Of a stretch of DNA of 64,000 bases, positions 10,759-22,741 are shown piece by piece (position 1 is the stretch's first letter; each line of letters begins with the position of its first letter). The DNA lies in contig BCIG01000020.1 in assembly GCA_001599915.1 (NCBI GenBank), positions 310,001 through 374,000 of the forward strand. The letters are read 5' to 3'. The position numbers and the translations under genes are program-made. Under the pieces are notes generated by a model, which made no database searches, was not told the origin of the DNA, and was given only the letters and a program-made list of their open reading frames with translations. The DNA is from Symbiotaphrina buchneri (taxonomy: Eukaryota > Ascomycota > Symbiotaphrinales > Symbiotaphrinaceae).

Positions 10759-12724
10759 ATGGCAAGCAACCACGGCGGGAACAGGCCCACAGACACAGCT
10801 GCACAGTCCAAGCCGGATACTTCGTCGACCCCTGTGTTCACACCTGACTCCGACTCGGAAAGTGACGGTGGATTTGCAGGGAGTCTTTCGCCGCTCTACA
10901 GCACTCGAGAGAGCTTTAGACTTCAGACGTTGGGGTCAGAAGCCGAGAAGTCCCCCGATGCAGTATCAGCACCTTCGGATGACGATGACTTCGAAGATGG
11001 GGGAGTATTAGGCGAGGAAGATAAGCCATTCACTGGCACATTCAGGCATCGAGATAGTATCGCAACCGTGGAAAGCTTTCAGCTGTACACGCCCGATGAA
11101 GAACGTGCAGTGGTCCGAAAGTTGGATAAACGCCTCGCCTTATTTTTGGCTATCCTATACATGCTCAGCTTCTTAGACCGATCTAGTATGTGTACTAGTC
11201 ATAACATATCCATTGATTAATACTGACCTTGAGCAGATATTGGTAATGTTGGTGTCCCTGTGTGCGAGGAGTACGAAGCTCTGATCGGACTGATCTGACT
11301 TTGATGGCTGTAGGCAAAGGTCGCAGGCTTGTCGTTGGATCTACACCTCACCTCCTCACAATATGAATGGATTCTCACGCTTTTCTACATTACATATATT
11401 GGGTTCGAGTGGATGACTCTACTATATCATGTAATTCCAGCACATGTCTATATATCTCTATGCGTTCTGTCGTGGGGCTTGATTGCTTCCTTACAGTCTA
11501 TTGCTAATTCCTTCGGATTTCTGTTGCTGTTACGCGCTCTCCTGGGCTTAGGTGAGGCGGCCTTTTCGCCAGGGATACCATTCTACCTGTCATTCTTCTA
11601 TAAGAGGGAAGAGCTAGGTCTTCGCACTGGTCTTCTCATAGCAGCTGCTCCTTTGGCGACCTCTTTTGCTAGCAGTGTTGCCCGGGTTATTACACGGCTG
11701 GCGACTAATGGGCCGGTAGCACCTTGGCGTCTGCTCTTCCTTATTGAAGGCTTCCCCAGTATCCTTGTATCCGTCGTCTGCTGGACTGTGATACCTGATA
11801 GTCCAGCAGATGCGCGGTACCTCACCCGGAGAGAGAAGAAGGTTAGCCAACTTCGCTTGAGGAAGGAGAGGTCAGCGCCCCACTCGTCGGAGAGACGGCT
11901 GAAGTGGCAGGAGGTCATTCAGGCTTTGAGAGATCCTAAATGCTGGCTTACTGCCGTAAGTATACTGCCATGTGTTGGAGTACGCAGATACGCAGGCGGG
12001 CTAAGATGATCTTTCAGTTCATGTTCTTCAACTGCAACGTCGCCTTCTCTTCTATGCCGGTCTTTCTACCCACAATCGTCAAGGAGTAAGTCACAAAGAC
12101 GACGCTGTGTTTCGGCAAGATTACTGACTCGAGCTGCAAAGGATGGGCTACTCGGCGCTATCCTCTCAAGCCCTGAGCGCTCCACCGTACCTCTTTAGCT
12201 TCTTCGTCGTTCTCCTTACCGCCTTCCTCTCCGATCGTTGGCAGAGTCGCAGCGCCTTCGTCTGTTTGCACGCAATGCTGGGATTCATTGGATATGGCAC
12301 AATTGCGCTGGCGGGGTCATTACGCTGGAATATCTTGTGGAGATACGCCATGATCTATCCTGCCGCGGCGGGGNTTTTCTCCGCCGTGACAATCATCATC
12401 ACCTGGACAGTCAACAACCAAGATTCGGACTCGAAGAAAGGCACAGGCGTGGTACTCTTGAACGTGATCGGGCAATGTGGACCAATTCTAGGGACGAGGC
12501 TCTATCCTGACGCGGATGGCCCTTACTATGTGCGGGGAATGACTGTATGTGCTGTGGCGATGCTGCTGGTCTTCGTCCTGGCGCTTGCACTGAGAATTGT
12601 TCTACAGCGGGAGAACAGGAAGCGTGATATACGTTATGCACTGGTGCCACAACAAGAAGAGGAGACTCCTGGTGGTCGTCCAGGTGCTGAGAAGGGACAG
12701 AAAGAGTTTAGATATATCCTCTGA
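10759..12724 (+). CDS. MFS transporter, anion:cation symporter (Dal5/Tna1-like)
   Basis: Major facilitator permease of the fungal allantoate/nicotinate-type family. I read join(10759..11185, 11237..11247, 11314..11955, 12018..12085, 12142..12724), 576 residues. A disordered, acidic N-terminal tail of about 120 residues precedes the first helix (ALFLAILYMLSFLDRSNIGN, the hallmark of this family). Then come the second helix region (SSQYEWILTLFYITYIGFEW), the GLGEAAFSPGIPFYLSFFYK segment and the mid-loop WRLLFLIEGFPSILVSV. The substrate cannot be told; organic anions such as allantoate, nicotinate or biotin precursors are typical. One exon is only 11 bp, with a weak GTTGGT donor after it. An N at 12374 leaves one codon undetermined. 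The extended acidic cytosolic tail is longer than usual. Confidence 0.85.
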
Positions 12725-12749
12725 GTTTTGATATAAATTGATGGTAATC

Positions 12750-13060
12750 GGTAATGGCACGCCCCTCTCATACAAGAAAGGGCGATTTGGTGCACCATAC
12801 AGATCAATCCCACTTTGATATACGGGTAGATAAGTGAATAGGTATAAGATGGCGCCTTTGATCGATTGATCGATTAATCGGTCCAACGTTACAGAGATAA
12901 ACCAGATAGGGTAGGATGTTAATACACAGGCAGATAGATAAGATACGATGCAGGTAGATGAGATATACGGATAGATATGATACGATTTAGAAAGATGAGA
13001 TTGTGAATTTATTAATAGATATGATACGATATGGATAGATGAGAGGGGCGTGTGGTTACC
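12750..13060. repeat. Imperfect inverted repeat enclosing GATA-rich DNA (possible MITE)
   Basis: 22-bp arms at 12750-12771 and 13039-13060 match at 19 of 22 positions as an inverted repeat (shared core CACGCCCCTCTCAT). The 270 bp between are rich in loosely tandem GATAGATATGATACGAT-type units. No target-site duplication could be recognised, so transposon origin is only possible. Confidence 0.35.
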
Positions 13061-13353
13061 AAAAACAGGGGCGTGCCGTTGGCCACACAGCCGTGTGGGG
13101 CAGCAGTCGCCTCGTCGCGATCGGGCCAGGGGTCGGGGTCGGCAAAACAACCGTCCGTTGGTTGGATTGATCATGCAACAGATCTCCCGTCATTATTCTT
13201 GATTTAAAGCAGGGATGCCGTCGTACCGAAATCCGTACCGAAATCCGTAAGTGATAATAATTATTATTTATTAGTTTCCCCCATTATTGACACAGCTGAG
13301 ACCGGTCATCATTCATCCACCCTTTGAAGTTCAGATAATCCACAGCGAGGATT

Positions 13354-13898
13354 ATGATAATGTCCTCCCTCAGTAATAGCCCCAGTCCCATCGTACGGCT
13401 TCTTCCGGTGCTCTCCAGCACCGCTTCTGTGACCTTCTGCGCCGCCGAATACTGGGCCATCCTGCCTCAGTTGCGGCCGGGTTTCTCTGGCCAGTCGATC
13501 AGGGAATGGTGGAACGGTAACATCGTCGGCGGCACGACCGGCGTGATTCTGGTCGGGACCACATCGGCCACTGCTGGGTATCTGGGTTGGAGAGGGCTGG
13601 CGAACCCCACGGCCCGGAGGTTCTACGGTTGGGGCGCCCTCCTAGCCACGGCGCACTTCCTCTTCGTGCCTTGGGTAAGGAAGCCGTCTTCCTCCTTGCA
13701 AAGTAATTGATCGCGGAGCTGTGGCTGATCGAGCATCTCTGGTGTTAGATTGCACGGGCCATCCAGCGGATGGTTGACGGAACACGGGATGAGAAGACAC
13801 AGGTCAAGCAATGGCTGTGGCTTCACACTGCCCGGATGATTACGTGTGATGTGCCAGCACTGCTGTTCTTCTTGGGCGGCTTCCTACATACTGTCTGA
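13354..13898 (+). CDS. Small membrane protein (DUF1772-like)
   Basis: I read join(13354..13674, 13749..13898), 156 residues, with a GTAAGG donor and GTTAG acceptor. Four hydrophobic stretches are visible: LLPVLSSTASVTFCAAEYWA, IVGGTTGVILVGTTSATAGY, RRFYGWGALLATAHFLFVPW and DVPALLFFLGGFLHTV. This layout resembles small four-helix fungal membrane proteins of the DUF1772/anthrone-oxygenase type. I see no secondary-metabolite cluster around it, so no such role is claimed. An alternative start lies at 13360. Confidence 0.65.
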
Positions 13899-14893
13899 GG
13901 GCCGCCGACTAGGGGCAGGAGCAGGAGCTTCCATGGTAAAACAGGCTGGGGACAGCAGAATCCGTGACAAGGCCGGAGGTTGTTGTTGTTGTTGTTGACA
14001 GCAGTTGATTACCCCAGGTCCTGACTGAATGTGCATCTCCACTCAAAAGTGAAAAATATATATCTGACAGTCATCGTCATCTATCTGATGCAGCGTCTAC
14101 TCCCTTGAGTAAATCGCAAACAGTGTACTCGTAATCCTTTTCCCAGGCCTAGACGCTCTTTGTGGGTCCTTTCAACATTCAGGGCTCGAGAAACCTTTTT
14201 TGATGGGTCAGTCGTCTCATCTCCGAGCGCGCAGCCAATCAGCAACCCCGGCGCCCAGGGCATCCAGGGGTGTTTCAGTTTGACGACCGAGACACCCGTC
14301 GACTCCTTGACATGGAGCATTTACATGTCCCTCGTCCTTTTTTTTCCCCCACCGGTAGCACCAGATCTGTTAGCAGCTTAGCCACAGAGCCGCCGATGAA
14401 ATGGGAGTATGAGACCCTGCGGAGATTTTGGGGGGCCGCGTTTCGTGCGGTTTCGTCTGGATGGTGGAGACATGGCCTCTAACTGTGGTGAATCCTGAGC
14501 TCTTCACTCCGGCCACGCACGTTTCACCAGCGGCGTCGGAGCTGTCGTAGCTCTCGTTAGCTGTCGTAGTTGTTGTCTACATTGGTCATGTCGAGCGTCG
14601 CTTTCTCGACTACATATATCTGGCCCGAGCCTCAATCAAAGGACATTGTCTCGGGCCACTCCAATCTGCTGCAGCGCCTCCGCCGTGGCTTCTCCATCTT
14701 CGCTTCTGCCGTTCACTGTCGGTTGCTCGTTATGCATTGTTGATATCTAGTCCATTCTCTTCCTCCCCTCGATCCTCAAAGGATCATTCTCTTCTCCCAG
14801 GCAGGCCCATTCTCTTTTTGACTTTCTTTGACCGACCCCTCCACGACCCTACCTTCTCGTGTGTGTGTCTGAAGCTCTGCGAGCCAGCTCACC
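13899..14893. other. Intergenic region with (GTT)n microsatellite
   Basis: 995 bp upstream of the protease gene. A GTT trinucleotide run of about six copies lies near 13979-13997. A CT-rich stretch precedes the protease start (about 14,730-14,890), typical of fungal core promoters. No gene seen. Confidence 0.5.
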
Positions 14894-16419
14894 ATGATGC
14901 ATTCATTCATTGCCCTCCTTGTCGTCCTTCTTTCCGCTACTGCCGTTCTGGGTCTACCCACCACCACATCTGAAAAGCCGAAGGGCCGGTCCTTTCTCGC
15001 CAAGCGCGTCCCTGTTCGAAGATATGTGCGCAATGGCCCCGCAGCCTTGGATAAAGCTTTGGGCAAGTTCGGAATGGAAACGCCCGCTCATGTCAAGACC
15101 GCCGCCGAAAGGGTAAAGAAAGCGAAGGGCAAGAAGCCACAAAGCAACGGTGCCGCCGCAGCTGCCGCCGCAGCCAACACGAGCACCACTGGAGCAGAGG
15201 GCGGCGTCAGTGCTACCCCAGAGCAGGATGACAGCGAGTATCTCTGCCCGGTCCTCATTGGCGGGCAGGAGGTCATGTTGGACTTCGACAGTGGCTCCTC
15301 AGATCTGTAAGTGCAACGAGATACTCCACAACCGCCGCCCACATCACTGACCATTCTAGATGGGTGATGAGCAGCAATACCCCCGCAGCTGATACACAGG
15401 GTCACTCGGTGTATAACCCTGCAAGCTCCACCACTTTCAAACTAATCCAGGGAGCTACGTTCAACATCTCGTACGCCGATGGCTCCGGTGCTGCAGGGAC
15501 CGTGGGCACGGACACGGTCAATATTGGAGGAGTGAGCGTTGCGAACCAGGCCGTCGAGATGCCCACCACCGTCACAGGTTCCTTTGCGGAGGACACCGAC
15601 AGCGACGGTTTGGTGGGTCTTGCCTTCAGTACCCTCAACACAGTCCAGCCGCAGCAGCAACAGACCTTCTTCTCGAATGCCCTGGCCACCTTGGACCAGC
15701 CAGTCTTCACAGCCGATTTGCGCCACGACGCCTCCGGTAGCTACGAGTTTGGTGTCATTGACCAGAGCAAGTTCACGGGCAACATCACGTATACAGCTGT
15801 CGATAGCAGCGAGGGTTTCTGGATGATCCAATCGGCCTCATCGTCCTTCGGCGGCAAGACGTACACGTTGGCTAATGGTGTTGCAATCGCCGGTATGCTC
15901 TTTACCGCTTCTTCTGATCTCAAGATCCGTCGTTCGCACTTGTACTGACGTAGTTCACCCAATTCAGACACAGGCACGACCTTGCTCTTGGTCGACCCCC
16001 AGCTCGCGGCGGCCTACTACGCGACTGTTACCGGTGCGCAGGACTCGACGACAGAAGGTGGTTACATCTTCCCCTGCACGACCACTCCACCCGACATCAC
16101 TCTAGCTATTGGTTCGGCCAATCCCGTAACTGTCAATGGAACTCTTCTCAACTTCGCCGCGACCGGCACAGACAACAGTGAGTAACTCCTCTCCCTCACG
16201 GCGTTGTTCGCCCAAGTGTGCAGAACCTTCAACTTGGCGATTGATCGAAGGTTGGCTGACGACTGACGAATTCTAGTGTGCTACGGTGGCCTACAGTCGA
16301 ACGGTGGTTCTGCATTCGCAATCTACGGGGATATCTTCTTCAAGTCCGCTTTCGTGGTTTTCGACATGGGGACCGGCAACACGGGCGCCCAACTGGGAGT
16401 GGCGGCCAAGGCTGCCTGA
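14894..16419 (+). CDS. Secreted pepsin-type aspartic protease (family A1)
   Basis: Extracellular acid protease of the aspergillopepsin type. I read join(14894..15306, 15360..15892, 15968..16177, 16277..16419), 432 residues, all junctions in phase. A signal peptide is obvious ([20 protein letters not shown]). A basic propeptide with a KR site follows, then an Ala-rich linker. The first catalytic motif is [10 protein letters not shown] (Asp132), with Ser in place of the usual Thr of D-T-G. The flap is [18 protein letters not shown]. The second catalytic motif is [11 protein letters not shown] (Asp316), and the C terminus has [17 protein letters not shown] Cys pair spans the loop GGYIFPC to MCYGG. 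An active enzyme is expected, since D-S-G occurs in other A1 proteases. Confidence 0.93.
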
Positions 16420-16631
16420 TTAATGATGTCCCGTCTCATGCGCAAATACGCTGTCACATCACAGGTGCTGCCAATGGATCTTGTAAATAGTCGGCTACTT
16501 CTGATGGTCATGAATGATATCCACTGCACCTGAAAAAGAAGCGCACAGAACCCGTCGCGCGACATATGGTCAGGTCATGCGTAGATTAACCGACACAAAT
16601 CTTCTCCCCGGATTCCCCGCTCCAGGTCTCC

Positions 16632-18080
16632 TCATGCTTTACTCTTAAAAGCCTGTACAGCGGGCACCTCTTCGTCAATGGCAAGAATGTCTGGGATAGG
16701 CCCGACAGGGGTGATGCTCTACACGGAAAGGGGAGATCAGCCTTCCTTGTAACACAAGAGGTATCAAACGTAGTATCCTGACGCATGCGGGGCACCAAAA
16801 GGAGGATCCTGGGGGAAGCTAGGGTTTCACTCACGAATTGGTTAATCTGCTTGTGACTCTTGGTATAGTGCTTTTTGATGTGCTCGAAGTTGGTCGTGTC
16901 GTGGAAAGCCGGTACCTCCCAATACAGCTTCCTCATCCACTTGTGCAACGCGGGGTACCCGGAGCGAATGTCGCGGATGTTGCACTTGAAGTGCTGCACG
17001 TAGACCGGGTCGAACCGGATGATGGTCGTGAAGAGACGCACGTCCGCCTCGGTGATGTTGGCGCCAAAGTAGTAAGGGGAAGCGTGCTCGCGGAGATGTG
17101 CCTCGGCGCGGTCGAGAGAGTGGAATAGCGTCTTCACCGCCTTCTCGTAAGCTCCTTGTGTACTACGATTAAGATTAGCTAGGGGCTTCCAGACCAGCCG
17201 GCAGACAAGGGTCGTACGTTGCAAATCCGCTCTTATACACCCCGTTGTTGATGTCATTATAAGTCCAGTCATTCGTTTCTTCTATCTGCGATTGCAGGCT
17301 CTCCGGATATAGCACCACGTTGCGGTACTTCTCCGGGATCAAGTCATCGAACTCGGTATAGAACATGCGGATGATCTCGCTGCTCTCATTGCTGACTATC
17401 CGCCCTGTCTTTTTGTCGTACAGCGTTGGAACGGTGAAGCGACCCTTGTACTCAGGATCGACCTTGAAATATATATCTCGAAGGTGGGAGAAGCCGTGGA
17501 CCGGGTCAGGGGTGACCTGATCCGCGGGAGCTTGTTCTTCAGGAGTTGCGAACCGCCATCCTGTACTATGTCAGGCAAGCTGTAAATTGATCCGTACCGT
17601 GTGCGCCGTACCTTTCTCTAGCATCTCCCAATGAACCGATGTATATGGAATGATGTCCTCTAATCCCTTCAGTTGTCGAACAATGAGTGTCCGGTGCGCT
17701 AAAGGCCAAGGTCAGCTCTTTCGATGATCCAGACAAAATAAGGGCACTCACCCCAAGGGCATGCATATGAGACATAAAGATGGTACCGGCCTTTCTCCGG
17801 AGGAAACTGGGAGCCGGGTTGCTTGGAGATCCAGTCCCTGCACGCCGATGCGCCACGCTTGAACTCGCCGCTGCTATCGCTGGGATCCACCCAATCCGTT
17901 ATCTTGCGCTCTGTCTTGCTCTACGATGACGGACATTGATTAGCGAATAGAGCAGCCGCCATTCAAGTCTTAGAAACTGACCGTCATCTTGGGTAGTCTT
18001 GTGCTGAATGAGCTTCTGAGAGCGGGGAAAGGTCTGAACTGGTTGACGAGTAGCTTCGCTCGTGCCGGCACCGAGCTCAT
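16632..18080 (-). CDS. Glutathione S-transferase, ECM4/omega-like (glutathionyl-hydroquinone reductase type)
   Basis: I read six exons, complement(16632..16718, 16835..17162, 17218..17560, 17612..17698, 17752..17920, 17982..18080), 370 residues, all in phase. The catalytic motif YACPWAHRTLIV places Cys87 in the position used by Xi-class enzymes, which reduce glutathionyl-hydroquinones. Family landmarks follow: [42 protein letters not shown] and the C-terminal domain [20 protein letters not shown]. The first exon encodes a basic, Ser/Leu-rich leader ([20 protein letters not shown] then [13 protein letters not shown]) that looks like a mitochondrial presequence. A second Met at residue 32 could start a cytosolic form. 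The donor after exon 1 is weak (GTCAGT). Confidence 0.88.
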
Positions 18081-18794
18081 ATGCTCGAATAGAAAGAGGG
18101 GCGGCTGATGGATTGATCAGATGAAAGGAGCGGCATGCGGCATATGATTATAAAAGCTAAGAAGAGAAAAGGGCAAAAGTGGAGGAGCAACCTGTTCGTT
18201 TTCTGATTGTAAATGCTTACCGATGCCTGATTAAGGTCTACTCCTCACCCGGCAAGCTCAGGGAAAGCCGGGGCATTTTTAGCGCGGGGCAGCAGGTGTG
18301 AGATGACGCCACGATACCTATCGGAGCATCTAAGGTCCAATCAAAGTAAATGAACCACAAAAGTCCTGTCAGTGGATTACTCATCCGCACAGGGGAAGGC
18401 AAGAGAGGCAATTTAATTTATTTGGTAGGCGTGAGTGAACTGTTTGGTGCACTGTTTTGGTGTGCTCTCCCGTGATACGGGGCACCTCCTCGACTGCCCC
18501 TGAACTAGCCCCTGAAGCAAAGCAGGAACCGCCTTAGTTAAGATAGGTAAGCTGACATCGGCGAAATACCTACGGTCAAAATTTATTATATGTCGCATAA
18601 CCTACGGACCCTCGGATTGCATGAACCCGAGGGGCAGCGGTAGGAGTGATACCCTCCTTTCATGCAGAAAGCGTCCTTGGATACAAATTCAGGAACCCTA
18701 AGTACACTGCAATCTCTATGATCATGTCACACCTGAACACCATCCATGTGCTTCGTACCAGTCATCTAGACCAGCCGAGTTTACGAACAAGCTC
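18081..18794. other. Intergenic region
   Basis: 714 bp between the GST promoter and the UBA1 3' end. Nothing coding is seen. Confidence 0.5.
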
Positions 18795-21700
18795 CTACTT
18801 CTGCAGCTTCACCATGACATAAGGGATCTCAACGTCCTCCTCCGTCTGGTCCTCTGCTGTCACCTCAAATATGACATTCTTCTGATGTTGAGGGATTGGC
18901 TTCTTGCTCACAGTCTCAACCAGTTGACTCATCCTACCATGGCATTAGTGCGATACGACAGCGACGCTCCAAGATTGGGTACTCACTTCAACGGCATACG
19001 ATCCTTGACCTTGTCCGGCGGGTAGAAACTTGCATAGAGCAAACTCACTCCGGAACTGATCATCGAGACATCCAGTCCCTTGTCTTCGAACCACTGCAAG
19101 AATTCTTTGAGTGTTATGTCGTCAACCTCGAACCGATCCCAGAGCTTATCAATTGTAACGTCTCCATTCTTGCCCTTGTATGTCCCTTTCGGACTAGCGA
19201 TGGGCTCGCTGAACCCAAAAAAGGGCAATGCCAGGTTGACAAATCCGTTCTTGTATTGTTCAATGTCCGTCTTGCCATCGATAATCTTGTACAGCTCTAG
19301 GACAACGAGGCCTGTGACCAAAGCCGTGGTAGTGGCAATGGCAGGGATGATCTTCCCCGCAATGAACTTGGTCCGGTGGCGATCAGCAGGCGTGATGTGA
19401 TAATTCTCGGCGCGCAGATTGCTGGCACAGGTGATAAAGTCAATGTGATGGTTGGAATCGTCGTCTTTTTCAAACTCCACGGGTTCCAGTCGGAAGCCAG
19501 CCAGAGATTGAGGAGGAGGTAAAGATGCAGCGAGTCTCTGCAGTTCTGCTGTATCGTCAAAGCCAGACCCAGCCTGCTGCGCGTTGGGATCTGGCTCGTT
19601 GTCATCCGCTTGGATTTTGACAGTAGGATTAGGCGAGAACTCAGGAACTATCATGCTGTCAAGAACCCCCTTGTACTGTTCCTCCGTGAAGCCTTTGCTA
19701 TTGATTCCATAGTTGAATGCGTGGAGGTTTGCGCCGGCCACCACGAACCCAAAATGCGTGGGATTGTTCACATCAAACTTGAGAGGGTCAGGCGCACGCT
19801 TCGGTCCAGACCAAAAGGGCGCACCACTAGCTGTTGTTGATTCCTTTGGAAAATTGTACAGCAGTTGTTGGATAGCATTGTTATATTGCTTTTCGAACTG
19901 CAGTCTTGCCCAAACAACGCAATCTTCGAAACTGAGAGGCTTGTCGGTGACCAGAAAATCTTTGAGACTTTCCAAAGTCTGTTTCTCGTTCCCCTGCTGT
20001 TTGAGCGTAGTCTCCACAAAATTCGGTTGCGTGAGGTACTGGTTGACGGTCTCTGGAGGACCGACAAAGTAGGAAGAAAATAGATCTCTTGCCCATGCTA
20101 TGGTGTGCTCGATTTTGTTCGGAAAACTCCTCAACGTACACATTGGAAATGACTGTTCTGGAGGATCCTGAGAGCTAGAGTATGACTCTGTGATGTTGGG
20201 CAAGATGACCTGGGTGTTCCCTTTCGTACCCAGGGTTCCACTCTCCAGAAGCGGTTTGCGGAAGAAGACACATCGGCGGTCGACGTACGTCCTTGCGTCC
20301 ACATTGTCGAGCGCATTAGTTACTCCATCAAATTCTTCCCAAAAATCTTCATTGAAGATATCCTCCGTCTCGGGCCCCACTCTATCCCGTAGAGTCACTA
20401 TTTTCCCTTTCAGATCCGGATTCATGGCCTGAACAGCCTCTGCCGCACAGTCACTCTTCAGCTTTCCAACATCTTTCGGCCTGAAAAGAAACTGTCTGTT
20501 GAGATTGCTCTTCTCGATCTGATCCGGATCCGTCACCGTAATCTTGCCTCTGGGGCCCGTTGCAAGGCCAATCATGGCCCAATTCTTCAGCATTTCGCAG
20601 CCAATGGCACCAGTGCCAACGAGGAATTGCTTAACATTGGCAATCTTGTCCTGGAACTGCCTTCCAAAAACTGCAATTTGGCCATCATATCTTGTTCCTA
20701 ATGGTCTGCAAAGCTCTTGAGACCGCTCGGAGTTGGTAGGTAAGGATTCTAAAGAGTCGAAATACATCCACTGCACCAAGGGGTGAAACTTGCCCGACAC
20801 TGCCTTCAACACCTCTTGAGCAGCTAGACCACCGAAGAAGGCAGCCATAGGATTCAGATCACCACGAGCTTGGAAACTCAACTCGGCAATCAGTTTCTCG
20901 TCTAGCTCAATTTCATCCCCGTTTTCTGAGGCGATAGCCTTTGCGTCTTGCAAGACTTCCTGAGCATCAGCTTCCGAGTGAGGTCTCGGGAATTCTCCGC
21001 CGTGGCGTTCTGCAAAAGCGTGCAATGCCTGGAATCCAATGTGCAGTTGTTGTGGCCGGTCGAATTTGGCGAAGTCCGAGATCACAAACTCAGGTTTCTT
21101 CAGCTGGGCTGAGAGAGGCTGGAAATCAATGAATTTCGGCATCTTCACTTGCGTGTAGAGACCACCCCGCTTATACTGGCCAAGGCCCGAGACATCACCA
21201 ATGGAAAAGGTGTAAGGGCCTTTTACCGTAATCTTCCTGGGAGGCGCATTGTTGAGCGCATCCATACCTTCCACTTCGGTAAAGGTGACATAGTCTCCAT
21301 CTTCTAGCCCGTGCCGGGTTTCATCTAACGCAGAAACTGTTCCATCGGCATCGATATCAGCGACAATGCCACTCTTCACCTCCTCCCCTGTCGGGTCGAC
21401 GACAGTGAAGTTTTTCCCGAAATCCGTGAAGATTGTCCCGAATAATCCAAATGTATCCGCTATAACAACGTATATCCCATTTTGATGGCAGAATTCGGAT
21501 ATTGTCAACTGATCCTTCAGGGAGGTGGCAGTCAAGACAACGACCTGGTATTTCTTAAGTTTGTCTAGTTCATCCACCAAGTTTGCAGAAGGATGAACAG
21601 TCACAGGCGTGTAGGAGTTAAGTTCCGCCACTCGTGGTGCTGTGACTTCCGCTCTTGGCTTCCCGACATCTTCGGGATGGAGAAAGAACTGGGAGGATAG

Positions 21701-22045
21701 ATCTGCAATCGATGCAGGCGTAGGATCATATAATGTAAGAGACTTGACGCCTGCGAGTGCGATATTCTTCGCTGGAAAAGAATTTTCAGTCCCGGTCGTC
21801 CATTCTACTCTTGACGGATTGCCTTACCTATCTCCACACCTAGTCCTTTAAGCCCAACGATGAGAACATGTGAAGAACCCATGCGCTTCATAGCCTCATG
21901 GCCCAGCACATACCTATGGTGCTCATTAGAGTAATGACCATGTATGCCTGCCTGGGTCGACTTACAGCTGCCGGCTGTAGAGGGACTCGTCGATGTCACC
22001 ATTATCCAACTGCTCAATCGCTTCATTCGGATTGTCGATCTGCAT
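18795..22045 (-). CDS. UBA1: Ubiquitin-activating enzyme E1 (Uba1)
   Basis: Activates ubiquitin by adenylation and thioester transfer at the top of the ubiquitin cascade, in nucleus and cytosol. I read complement(18795..18933, 18987..21771, 21828..21913, 21966..22045), 1,029 residues against 1,024 in yeast. The inactive adenylation half begins [17 protein letters not shown] and [14 protein letters not shown]. The active half has [18 protein letters not shown] and [20 protein letters not shown]. The catalytic Cys sits in [12 protein letters not shown] at residue 600, the same number as in yeast Uba1. The ubiquitin-fold domain at the C terminus ends [11 protein letters not shown]. The start at 22045 ([20 protein letters not shown]) is the simplest choice; an in-frame ATG at 22081 or a further upstream exon is possible. 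Confidence 0.96.
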
Positions 22046-22725
22046 CTTAGTGTCCTTGACAAAGATTAGCCAACGGTGCATGGTCAACGGATGTTTGCCG
22101 AATCTAACGGCATCAAATGCCACCTCTGTAAGGACGCACATGAGATGTCCTTACCGTCATGGTTCTCTTTTCGGGACGACCCAGGTCCTCGCTGGAAGCT
22201 TTTCTCTTACCCAGCTTGAACGGTCTCGACACTTCAGTATGGGACGAAATGATGGAGTGTAAAGGTTGTATCGAGAGCCAGAGGCAGTCCGATCAGCTCG
22301 CCAAAAGATGACCAGGTAAAGACCGGGGAAGCTGCAGAGGAAAGCAGAAACCTTCAGCCGAGCGGGGTTCTGCTAAAGAAGAGATGCCTGGTGGTAAGCT
22401 GGTGGATAGACCAGGATGAGACTGAAGCTGGCCTACAATGTAGCTTCAGGTCCACGAATAAGGAAGGGTCAACTGAGAGTGTGGGATGGCAAACGTTGGA
22501 CGAGACGGATGGTTTGGGTTTGAAATAGGAGGAGATTAGAGCTCTCGCAATAAGTGTATTACTACTACCGGTATGATGCATGACGGACAACAACCTTCCA
22601 GAGGCAACTAGGCACCTTACCTTAGGTAAGGTAGGTAAGCACGGACGGGCTAAAGTACCTTAGGTAAGGTAAGGGTACTTCAAGCCAGCTCGGCTGGTTC
22701 GGTTACAGCTACCTTCCTAGGTCAA
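22046..22725. other. UBA1 upstream region up to the Helitron insertion
   Basis: 680 bp. At about 22,600-22,680 there is a cluster of short palindromic motifs built from ACCTTAGGTA and AAGGTACCTT. The same motif family recurs in other gene-free stretches of the window. No gene seen. Confidence 0.5.
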
Positions 22726-22741
22726 TCTATAATACTACTAC
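22726..22741 (+). other. Helitron 5' terminus
   Basis: Sequence TCTATAATACTACTAC, immediately after host A at 22725, agrees with the conserved 5'-TC start of Helitrons. Confidence 0.8.

Noticed and set aside
13354-13898. Secondary-metabolite cluster suggested by the DUF1772-like protein and the MFS transporter
   Set aside because: No polyketide or peptide synthase or other tailoring gene lies nearby; neighbours are a protease and housekeeping genes.
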